Assembly (NCBI GenBank): GCA_016098155.1
Contig: JAAAJB010000613.1
Span: forward strand, 1 to 20,306
Reading direction: 5' to 3'
Source of the DNA: Actinomortierella ambigua
Taxonomy: Eukaryota; Mortierellomycota; Mortierellomycetes; Mortierellales; Mortierellaceae
DNA: 20,306 nt
In this document: positions 9,407-18,180 of the stretch, one piece after another
Layout: every line of letters starts with the position of its first letter
Numbering within the stretch: the stretch's first letter is position 1
The notes under the pieces: generated by a model
Databases searched by the model: none
Seen by the model: only the letters and a program-made list of their open reading frames with translations
Told to the model about the DNA's origin: nothing
Made by a program: the position numbers and the translations under genes

Positions 9407-11794
9407 ATGCTTTTTGTGTGGCTCCTCGTCGTGTTGCCCCCGACCTTGGTGTTTGTCTACGTCGCTTTGTCAGGTCTCTTCCTCTTGGTCCGCTCAGGAC
9501 TCAAGAACCCTCAGTCGCGTACACTCTGGGGCTCATTGCTTGTCTTTGCCACCATCAGCTCTGGTTACCTCCTCTCATTCCATGAAGCCTCCAAACCCAT
9601 GTGGGGGCTCGTGGGACAATTGGTCTCACAAATTTTGCTGCAACTGGGTTCCATCGCTTCCGCGTCGACCACATCGTCTTCGACGACATTGCGCCAGCTC
9701 GATTGGCTAGGGGAGTCGACCGAAATGCTTCTGCCCATCATTGAGCACAATGCACCTCTGTCCCACCTCATTGCGGTTGTGCTAGGATTGTTCATGTCAA
9801 GCTTTGTCACGTCCATGACCAACTCGCTCAAGAGGCGCAAGATTCCCCAGTTCATGTATGTGGGTGGTGGGAAACTTTTTTTTCTTTTGTCTCCACGCCG
9901 ACTAAAACAAGGGCGCCCTGAAACAAGTCGTCTGCGGGAAGGAAAATTCTTTTTTGGGTTCTGATAAGACTAAACGAATCTAAAATATCCCGTCCTCCCT
10001 CAGGTACTCCTTTGCGGACACTTCCTTTAGAATTGTGTTGAGCCTCGAATTTTATCTTGGCACGGTCCTCTGGTTCCGCTTCTGCTTCGCACCGGTCGTG
10101 GACTACCTTGGCATGACCCCATCGCGCGCTACCAACATACAGTGGATGGGCACGCTTGTCCTTGGCTTCTCACACACAACCGCGTTTGCATTTGGCAACT
10201 TTTTGTACCAGGACTACTACCGTCGCGGATTCGATAAAAAACCCGAGCATGCCTTCATCAAGTATTACTCGCTCTATGGCTCCATCTTTGTCATCGGTCG
10301 AGTCGCCGCTCAGGTCCTGTGCTCAATGCGGGCCTGCAGCCGCGATGGCGAGGCACTCTTGATGCTGGCCATCTATTTTCTGGCGTTCCTGCATGTCACT
10401 GTTGAGAATGAGACTTTTCATGTAACGTCCCCACACTCCTAAACGCCCCTCGCACACAGACCTCCCCGGCTAAACTCTTATGAGACTAACTACCCTAACT
10501 CGTCACTATTATCTAGAATGCGGTCTGGCCTATCATGTCGATGATGGGGTTTGCAGTCTTTTTCCTGGATACCTATCTTCGCCCGCTGGCGACCACCGTC
10601 GTCTCGTTCCTCTTGTCACCCATGACTTCATCCCTGCCCTTGATCGTTGTGTTGTTGTTGGGTGCTTCGCTGATGACGATGTCATGTTACTTGGCTGGTC
10701 AAATCGCCTCGGCATCCAAGAACGAGATGCAGTTTGTGCCTGAGCAAGTGTATGACCAGAAGCGACGCTCCCTCGAGTTCCCACCTCCCTTTCCTAACGG
10801 ATGGTACAAACTTGCAAAGTCGGGCGACGTCAAACCTGGCCAGGTCATCAGTGTCAACGGACTGGGTCGTGCGTTTGCCATCTTCCGTGGCGAGGAGGAC
10901 GAACAAGTTTACATCTTGGATGCCCTCTGCCCCCATTTGGGCGCCAACATTGCTGTTGGTGGTGTCGTGGAAGGAAGCACGGTAACGTGCCCTTTCCACG
11001 GGTGGAAGTTTAACGGCGATGGCATCTGTGTCGACATTCCGTACTCGAAATCGATCCCGTCGCTCGCTCGCACGAAGCGTTGGGTTCATCGCGAATTTTC
11101 AGGAATCATTGTCGTCTGGTATGACGCCGAGGAACGCGAACCCTTGTACGAGCCTGTATCGTCCCCGGTAGTGGAGGGGATGTTCCGCAAAGTTGGGTAT
11201 CGGACGGGGACACTACCCATGCACATTCAAGACTTTGCCGAGAATGCGTCGGACTGGATGCATTTCAGCCTGCTGCATGATCGATTGTCAGTCCCGATCC
11301 TGGACCGGTTCTTTTATATCAGACATCAGACCCATTGCGACTTTGACTCAGAGACCAACCCATTCAACTTTGTCTTTCACGACCGTCCGACTGTCCACTC
11401 CATCTTCTACGACGAGCCCATCAAGGCTGCGGAGGCGGTGGCCAAAGTTGAGTTTACAGGCCCTGGCGGACTGGTCTATTTCCGGTTCTTTACAAAGATG
11501 GGTCAAGTGGTCATCATCAAGTCGTTCCTCCCCGTGGGTGAGAAGGGCCTCCAGCTGACCATGGAGGACGAAGCGTACGCGGAAAACTCGGTGCCCTACC
11601 TCATGGCGCTCCATATCATTCGCGAGGCCAACAAGGCGTTTGATGACGACATCTTTGTCTGGCGCAACAAGACCTACAAACACCGCCCCGTCTTCACAAA
11701 GGAGGATGGGCCTGTGAAGCAATTCCGCAATTACTACAAACGCTTTTACTCGCCCAATAGCCGCACCTATGCCCATGACACACTGGACTGGTGA
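9407..11794 (+). CDS. Multi-spanning membrane domain fused to a Neverland/DAF-36-like Rieske oxygenase
   Basis: Probable ER-membrane sterol oxygenase, 714 aa. Exons 9407-9855, 10004-10421 and 10517-11794; introns of 148 and 95 bases (donors GTATGT, GTAACG) with matching phase; CTAAC branch-point candidates at 10486-10490 and 10495-10499. Residues 1-290 contain about six to seven hydrophobic helices and match no family I recognise. About 296-355 adds one or two more helices, as in animal Neverland. The Rieske domain follows with both [2Fe-2S] motifs: CPH (C427, H429) and CPFHGW (C447, H450). The catalytic domain has the mononuclear-iron motif N532-x2-D535-x2-H538-x4-H543 and a late acidic FDDDIFVW segment (about 664-671) that could supply the third ligand. 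Animal and ciliate relatives desaturate cholesterol at C7 using an external reductase; that activity here is inference. The ATG at 9407 is the first in frame after a TAA at 9395. The gene is convergent with the b5-dehydrogenase gene. Confidence 0.9.
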
Positions 11795-12133
11795 TGCGTG
11801 GGTAAAAAAAAAAGATGGCTATTTTTTCACGCTTTGTTATTGATTCAAAGATACGGTGGTGATCTACTTTGGCTCCACGTTCCCATTCTATACAGAAGTA
11901 CCATCTCTCCTTTGCACCATGATTCAATTAAAGAATATGATAAAATGCCAACATTCACACTTTGAGTCGCTTTTATGGTAGTGATGCTGGGGAAGGTCTC
12001 TCCAGAGTGGGATCAAACATGTACATGGTTTTATTTTTGCCAAGCAAAAACAAACAAGACCGAAGTAATGAGTCTTGTGGGTTTGGAAAGGAGGGGTTAC
12101 GGTAGTGCCCTCTATTTTCAACAGTTTTTTTTT
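11795..12133. other. Convergent 3' intergenic spacer
   Basis: The stops of the Rieske gene and of the b5-dehydrogenase gene face each other across 339 bases. The stretch is A/T-rich, with ATTAAA near 11927 as a weak poly(A) candidate for the plus-strand gene and a T tract directly after the minus-strand stop. No gene seen. Confidence 0.6.
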
Positions 12134-14416
12134 TTACAACTTTGCGCCAAACATCTGGGCAACCTTGATGGATTGGCGCATACCAAGGTCAAGCATGATC
12201 TCTTCCGAGCCTCCGGGGATAGCATAGGCACGGACCTCACGGTAAATACGCTCGACCTTCTCACCCTGGCCACCACGTGTGTAAGCAAGGCCGCCAAAGA
12301 TCTGGCAAGCCTCGCGCGCACAGTACTCGAGTGTCTGTGTGGACTGAGCCTTAAGCAGGGCAATGGGGCCACCAAGCTTGAGCATCTGCATGTCCTCAGG
12401 CATGGTCTGGGTCTGGTAGAGGACGGACTCCATCCAGGCATGGGTAGCCTCGATCTGGCGCGACATGTGAGCGAGCTTGTTGCGAATGACGGGGTGGTTG
12501 ATCAGCTTGGTGCCAAAGGTCTTGCGCTTGCTGCCATACTTGAGCGACTCCTCGAGACAGACACGGGCCAGACGCGTCGCCTGCGTGACGATGCCCATAC
12601 GCTCGTGGTTGAAGTTGTGCATGATGTACTTGAATCCGCGGTTCTCCTTGCCGACAATGTTGGCGCGTGGCACTGCCACGTCCTCAAAGTTGATGTACGC
12701 CGTGCCGGACGACCACACGCCCGAGCACTTCATCTGGCGCGTCGACACACCGGGCATCGACCGCTCAATCACCATCAAACTGACGCCACCCATGCCCTCG
12801 CCTCCTGTACGGACAGCTGTCGTAAAGTAGTCGGCAAACACACCGTTGGTGATCCACTTCTTCTCACCGTTGACAATGTAGCCATCGCTCGTCTCATTCG
12901 AAACCGTCGTCAGGTTGGCGACATCAGAGCCAGCCGACGGTTCAGTCTAAAGGGAATGCCGAATAACTCAACAACGTTAGTGGAAAAAAAAAAGTGAAAA
13001 GTGCACACGAAAGAGAGTTGTGTGAAGATTCACTCAATGCCATGGGCAAGAGGTCCTCCATAAGGGGAGTGGGGGAGGGGGACATGAAAAAGGATAGCGG
13101 CTTACAATAGCTAGACAGATGGTCTTGCGGCCAGCCAAGCAGTCGGGCACAATACGGTTCCTCAGCTCGTCAGAACCAAACTTGATGATGGGAGGCAGAC
13201 CAATGCCGAGACCACCACAGATACCCCAGAGGACACCACCGGAGCCGCAACGAGCCAGCTCATCACCGACGATGAAGGAGTGGAAAGCATCAAACTCCTC
13301 AGGAGGCACAATGGCGTTTGCACCTCCACGGAAGAAGAGCGTGTCCTCGACATTAAAGTACTCGACGGGCAGCTTGCCAGTGCCAGCGACCGCGGCCAGG
13401 ATACCCATCTCTGCGCACTTTGTGAACAGGAACATGGGCACCTGCTTGGCCTCGTCCCACTCGTGCACAAACGGCATGATCTCCGTATCGACAAAGTGGC
13501 GCGTCGCCTTGCGCAGGCGACGGTGCGAGTCCTTGTAGTAAGGGCTGTCCCAGTCTTGGTACCACGAAGGGTCGCCAAAGGGAATCATGTCACCAAAGAT
13601 GCGACCGTCGTCGTCGATCGCCGCAGTTGCTGAGGGCGCAGCAACCTCCTTGGGAGGCTCGCCAACGCTGCCAATGCAGAAATGAGCGTACTTTTCAAGG
13701 ACACCTGTGCGTGTACCCGGGGGGGAGGGGGAGGTGGAAGGTCAGCGGTGATAATCCCCGATCAGTCTTGATTCGTGAGAGAGGCGTGACGTAAAATAAT
13801 GGGAAGCTACCACTTACCAGGGCCGTGGAAGGCATCAAACTGCTTGGTGGCATCGGTACCAGCAGCCTTCAGCAGGATTTTCTAGAAGCAAATACCAAGA
13901 AAAGTTGTTAGGGCCAGTGCTGCTTAACCTTGTTTGTTTGTCATTCTACACTTTTTTTGTTCGAACTCGCACACATGCTCCAACAAATATATATTCCGTG
14001 GGCGGGGGAGAGAGTCTTGGACACAAGACCCCTTTGAATAACAACAAAAAATCCGAGACGAGAGAGACCAGTTTCGATGAGTGCGTCACGATCCGCTCAT
14101 GCCTCTGTGGTGGTGCTGTCTACTCACTTTACCTTTCCTCCGGGGTGATCGTTGACGAACGACGAGACGTCGTACACCTTGTCGTGGATGATGACCCAGC
14201 AGTCGGACTTGCAGTCGTGTGCAATTTAAAAAGAAAGGAGTATTCGCGTTAGAGTTGGTCCGTGAAAAAAGTTCGGAGCCCCTCTCCGTTTGAACGCGGA
14301 GTTGCATCCCGCGCTCTAGGCTAGAGGCGGCCGCCCAGTCCATAGAGCGCCTTGACAGCTTTTACCTCAGAGCTATGAGCGGCAACTTCCTTGGCAGAAA
14401 ACCACTTGTTTGCCAT
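12134..14416 (-). CDS. Cytochrome b5/acyl-CoA dehydrogenase fusion with C-terminal AKL
   Basis: FAD-dependent acyl-CoA dehydrogenase with an N-terminal heme domain, 533 aa. Exons 14416-14366, 14207-14133, 13881-13818, 13704-13106 and 12946-12134; introns 158, 251, 113 and 159 bases, all GT-AG with continuous phase. Residues 1-70 are a cytochrome b5 domain: [13 protein letters not shown], then HPGG (H38) and FHG (H61) as the two heme ligands. After a linker comes the dehydrogenase N-terminal helical domain, the FAD/substrate beta domain ([12 protein letters not shown], about 261-272, then EKKWITNG), and the C-terminal helical domain. E378 in NHERMG stands where IVD and long-chain dehydrogenases carry their catalytic base; GGSEEI (508-513) closes the flavin site. 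This architecture is known in fungi; b5 presumably passes flavin electrons to an acceptor other than ETF. The C-terminal tripeptide AKL fits the PTS1 consensus, so peroxisomal location is likely. The substrate is unknown. Intron 1 holds GC-rich inverted repeats (14284-14334). Confidence 0.93.
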
Positions 14417-14814
14417 GTTGGTGGATATTGGAGCTGGAGAAGGGGGAGGTGGAGGGGGCGAGTGGGGAGTATGGGTGGGTACGTCGATTCGTGGGACAGT
14501 CAGCGACTCTTGGAAGACAGTTTCGAGGCGGTTTCGAAACTGAAAGTAGAGAGGAAAGGTGAAGGCCGAGATGGTGAGAGAGAAAGCGGAGAAAAAATAA
14601 AGAGAATGTGTGGAAGATGTTCAAAGGTGTGAAGAGAAACGGAAAATAGAGATCGAGGTGACATGTGCTTTTTAAGCCCTTTTTTTTGTGGTGGAGTCTG
14701 GTTTACTCCCCCCCTATTGATGTGTGGTGCGTGTTGTTGTGCCCTGTTCTTTCTCCTCTATACTGCCAGCAGTGTACATTCAACAGTGAACAAGCACGCC
14801 CATGTCCCGTCTCT

Positions 14815-14945
14815 TTCGATTCCCTCACTTACCCATCCCTCCCCCTCCTTCTCCCCCCCCTTGTTCTCCTTAGCCTGTCTGTCTCCTTCGTGTTGTCTTC
14901 TTGCACACCTCTCTCTCTCTCTCGTCCTTTCCACTCGCTCCCTCT
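14815..14945 (+). promoter_or_regulatory. Pyrimidine-rich tract, possible plus-strand promoter
   Basis: A strongly C/T-biased stretch containing a CT microsatellite (about 14911-14930) resembles the tracts in front of the Rieske gene (plus strand) and the transporter gene (minus strand). It points to plus-strand transcription towards 15000, but the downstream gene is not established. Confidence 0.25.
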
Positions 14946-16244
14946 CGCGATTCGCGCGACCACCCCCCGCACGCGAGTGCACCTTGTCATATGAAATGTC
15001 TTAGATGTAGGAATTCGGTTGCCTTTTCCGATGTGAGATGTAGAGCAAACGGGGTAAGCTTTACTCTTATTCTGCCTTCATGTTTCCAGCTCTCTCTGTC
15101 TCTTCCTCTCCCTTTCTCTGCCCCTCTCTCCCCTCAACCTGTTTGTCGATCCATAAACCAACAAAGGTGACGTGTCTTCGTCTCATAGCCAGCCAGACAA
15201 AAGAACAGCATGATGCATTGCGTACAGGACAGTACGACGACCTGCCCTTCTTCCCGGATTGGCAGTGGCGCCCTGTGTTCTCATTCCTAGCTTCTCGGTC
15301 TTCGGTGCAATTTTCCGTTTGTTTGTGTTTGTGTTTGAGAGTTTGATGCCTTCTCCACAAAAGGGCTCTCTCCCTTTCTCCAGTGTGCCGTGCCCCCTGT
15401 CCTTTTTGTTGTTGCCCAATGATCGAACCATCTCCCTCCTGGCCCACTGTTCCATTACCTTGAGCCACATGCAAAGTGTGTTTGTCATGCCATTTCCTAG
15501 AGTATACACCTGTATTACTGCTCCCATCCTCCTCTTCCTCCATCCACATTTGCATTCACATATGGTCATTCAACGACCCCAGTCCCTTACTGGGATCTTT
15601 CTCGTCGAATCCGTCCGAGATTCCAAAGCCGATTATGATATATTCATGTTCCCTGACCCCGGAGGCCACCTTCCTAAAGAAGGTTCATGTGGTCCATGGT
15701 GTGTAGAGTTTCCCTCCAGTTGAACACTTTATTTTCGACTCCGTCCCATGGCCCCGGCGTCTGTCGTATTTACGCTCTCTCAGTCGAATCTCTACCATAC
15801 TTTGTTCATCACGGAGGGAGGTTTTTTTTCCCATGGCCTGGAGTGATGGAGGGCCTATACACGTGGTTATGGATGGTCGCGTTTGTATAGCTCTTTCTTC
15901 CCGGACACACACACTTGTCGGTCTGCCCCCCCCTCTCCTGCCTGCCCCGGTCAGTAGTACGATGCAGGTAATGTCTTAGTTGAACAATGTGCGTGTGTGA
16001 CTTTTGGAAGTATCATCATGTGAAGACAAACAATTCGGTGGTGGACACAAATTCATAATCGCCATTGTTGTGTTGCGCCCAAAGAGGATATACGAAACGC
16101 GGGGCGAGATGAGAGAAGAAAAGTGATGGACGAACAAGAAACTGTGGAGGGCCTGCCAGCAGCAAGCACCGACAAAAACATATTACGAGCTCCCTTGAGT
16201 TGTAGGTATGGGCACATTCGATGTGGATCTACAACCCATCAGCC

Positions 16245-16271
16245 TTTACTTTTGTCTTTACTTTTGTCTTT
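16245..16271. repeat. 12-bp tandem duplication
   Basis: Two perfect copies of TTTACTTTTGTC plus a partial third (TTT) lie about 400 bases upstream of Zuotin. Either a simple tandem duplication or a promoter element; no known factor site recognised. Confidence 0.85.
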
Positions 16272-16521
16272 CCTCGCATGAACGTCTCTTGGGCTTCAAC
16301 TGCATCCAACCTGCTCGTCGATACTCACTAATGCTTTATTTTCATGCGGGCGAGATGCTTACCAGCTCAGGTGTTGCAATCCTACTACTCCAACCGTCTT
16401 TTCAAACTTGTAGACTCATTCTCTTATTCCACGGCAGAGTTGACTGGATACTAGGCACCTTGGCCACTGTTTTTCGAGGTGCAAATAAAAGTGGTGGCGT
16501 TTCGTGACAGGTACTGGGCCC

Positions 16522-16533
16522 ACCCTAACCCTG
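16522..16533 (+). promoter_or_regulatory. Telo-box-like element upstream of Zuotin
   Basis: ACCCTAACCCTG contains nearly two telomere-type repeats, about 140 bases before the Zuotin ATG. In several fungi, telomere-like boxes bound by Tbf1/Myb-type factors drive ribosomal-protein and ribosome-linked genes, so an equivalent role here is plausible. Function is inferred from the motif and position only. Confidence 0.4.
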
Positions 16534-16672
16534 GAGATTTGAATTTGACCGAATTCAATTCAACGAAATCATTTCATTGTGTACAAGCCACCAGGGCATG
16601 CAAACAAGACAAGATCATGCAGACATTGAACTTTTTCACCTCCACTTGGCATCCCGTCAACAAACTCACACC

Positions 16673-17968
16673 ATGGTTCTGGACTTCTTGCTTCCCTCGC
16701 CCCCCAAGAGCTGGTCTGCCGACAAGACCTCGGCTTTCCACGCCGGCATCACTGCCCCCACCAAGGCTGCCATCCAGCCCGTCGGTCGCCATTTCCTGGC
16801 CCATGCCCGCCGCCACATTCACTCGCGCACCTTCTCGGAGGACGAGAAGCACGTCAAGGAGGCCGAGGCCGCCGCTGCCACCGCCAACGCTGACGATGAT
16901 GCGGGCAGCGAGGGTGACGAGCCCGAGGATCCCGCCATGCTGAAGCGCGACCCTCGTGACTGGAAGAACCAGGATCAGTATGCCGTCTTGGGTCTTTCCA
17001 AGTACCGTTACAAGGCCACGGAGGAGCAGATCCGCCGTGCTCACCGCAAGAAGGTCCTCAAGCACCACCCCGATAAGAAGGCTGCCCACGGTGGTCTCAA
17101 CGACGATGCCTTCTTCAAGTGCATCCAGAAGGCCTTTGAGACCATCATGGACCCCGTCAAGCGTCGCCAGTGGGACTCTGTTGACCCCGCCATCCCCGAT
17201 GATGTGCCCAACCCCAAGTCGAAGCAGGACTTCTTCAAGCTCTATACCCCCGTCTTTGAGCGCGAGGCCCGCTTCTCCAAGGTCGAGCCCGTCCCCATGC
17301 TGGGTGACATGACCACCTCCCAGGAGGTCGTCGAGTCCTTCTACGACTTTTGGTACAAGTTTGACTCGTGGCGTACATTCGAGTGGATGGACAAGGAGGA
17401 TGCCGAGGGCGCCGAGAGCCGTGACGACAAGCGCTACTACGAGAAGAAGAACAAGGCCGAGCGTGCCAAGCTGAAGAAGGAGGACAACGCTCGTTTGCGC
17501 CAGATTGTCGACCAGGCCCTGGCCGTGGATCCCCGTATCAAGATCTTCAAGGAGCAGGCCCACCAGAAGCGTAACGCCAAGCGTTTCGAGAAGGAGGCTG
17601 CTGAGAAGAAGGCTGCCGAGGAGGCTGCCGCCGCTGCTGCTGCTGCCGAGGCTGCCCGTATCGCTGCTGAGGAGGCCGAGAAGAATGCCCGTGAGGACCA
17701 GAAGAAGAACAAGGAGCTGCTGAAGCGTGCTGTCCGCAAGGAGAAGAAGAACCTGAAGGCTCTGATCAAGGACAACAACTACTTCATGCCTGCTGACAAG
17801 ACCCCCAGCGCCGCTGATGTCGAGAAGCAGCTCGAGCTCCTCGATAACCTTCTCGAGGGTACCAAGGGTCTCGACCAGCTCGAGGCTGTTCGCAAGGCTT
17901 TGGAGGACGGTGTCAAGAACGGCAACGCCGCCGAGGTCTTCTCTGCTGAGTTGGCCAAGCGCTCGTAA
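16673..17968 (+). CDS. ZUO1: Zuotin, ribosome-associated J-protein
   Basis: Hsp40 co-chaperone of the ribosome-associated complex, which with an Ssz1-type Hsp70 stimulates the Hsp70 that folds nascent chains at the ribosome exit tunnel; cytosolic. Single exon, 431 aa, almost exactly the length of yeast Zuo1 (433). Residues 1-95 are the zuotin N-terminal segment (MVLDFLLP start, then an Ala/acidic region). The J-domain lies at about 100-170 with the HPD triad at 132-134 (LKHHPDKK). The zuotin homology domain follows (FFKLYTPVFEREARFSKVEP and FYDFWYKFDSWRTF). A long Lys/Glu/Ala-rich charged helix (about 275-375) is the ribosome-binding type, and a C-terminal helical bundle ends the protein. There are no SANT domains, as in yeast and unlike animal MPP11. 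Codon use is strongly biased (AAG, GAG, GCC, GTC), as expected for a highly expressed gene. The ATG at 16673 sits in a good context (CACACCATGG). Confidence 0.97.
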   Translation: MVLDFLLPSPPKSWSADKTSAFHAGITAPTKAAIQPVGRHFLAHARRHIHSRTFSEDEKHVKEAEAAAATANADDDAGSEGDEPEDPAMLKRDPRDWKNQDQYAVLGLSKYRYKATEEQIRRAHRKKVLKHHPDKKAAHGGLNDDAFFKCIQKAFETIMDPVKRRQWDSVDPAIPDDVPNPKSKQDFFKLYTPVFEREARFSKVEPVPMLGDMTTSQEVVESFYDFWYKFDSWRTFEWMDKEDAEGAESRDDKRYYEKKNKAERAKLKKEDNARLRQIVDQALAVDPRIKIFKEQAHQKRNAKRFEKEAAEKKAAEEAAAAAAAAEAARIAAEEAEKNAREDQKKNKELLKRAVRKEKKNLKALIKDNNYFMPADKTPSAADVEKQLELLDNLLEGTKGLDQLEAVRKALEDGVKNGNAAEVFSAELAKRS

Positions 17969-18005
17969 AGAAAGGAAAAAGCACTTTACCTTCATCTTTT
18001 AAACA

Positions 18006-18011
18006 AATAAA
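18006..18011 (+). terminator. Poly(A) signal AATAAA of Zuotin
   Basis: A canonical AATAAA lies 38 bases after the Zuotin stop codon, a typical place for the signal of a compact, highly expressed fungal gene. Confidence 0.65.
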
Positions 18012-18180
18012 ACCATTTTCCTCCTCAATCATGCTGTGGTCAATTGTTATGAAGACAAGTATTTCATTTTGAAGTATGGATGCCCCCCCCCCCTCTCTGC
18101 TATGGTGCTATGGTGGGAAAACAACAAGATGAATATCGACGGAAGGGTGGGAAAGGACAGAGGGGCTGAAGAAACGTTTG

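Larger units (their letters stand above)
14417..16672. other. Intergenic region between b5-dehydrogenase and Zuotin
   Basis: About 2.25 kb between divergent start codons. It contains a purine-rich stretch next to the dehydrogenase start (14430-14650), a plus-strand pyrimidine tract (14815-14945), two short stretches that read like coding sequence (discussed as findings), a 12-bp tandem repeat and the Zuotin promoter. No gene is supported firmly enough to annotate. Confidence 0.5.

Noticed and set aside
10035..10442. Membrane segment as an independent short gene
   Set aside because: Its open frame has no good start of its own and joins in phase to exons on both sides; it is better explained as exon 2 of the Rieske fusion gene.
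11975..12997. 340-codon plus-strand open frame opposite the last exon of the b5-dehydrogenase gene
   Set aside because: The minus-strand reading is a clear dehydrogenase, and the plus-strand product has no recognisable motif.
14208..14365. tRNA-like folding (TTCAAAC, GC-rich arms) inside intron 1 of the b5-dehydrogenase gene
   Set aside because: The T-arm stem does not pair around the TTCAAAC loop and no acceptor or D-arm could be drawn; only simple inverted repeats remain.
16574..17995. 473-codon open frame on the minus strand across the whole Zuotin gene
   Set aside because: It is antisense to a highly codon-biased gene; the translation is a Leu/Val/Gly-rich artefact of GAG/AAG/GCC codons read backwards.
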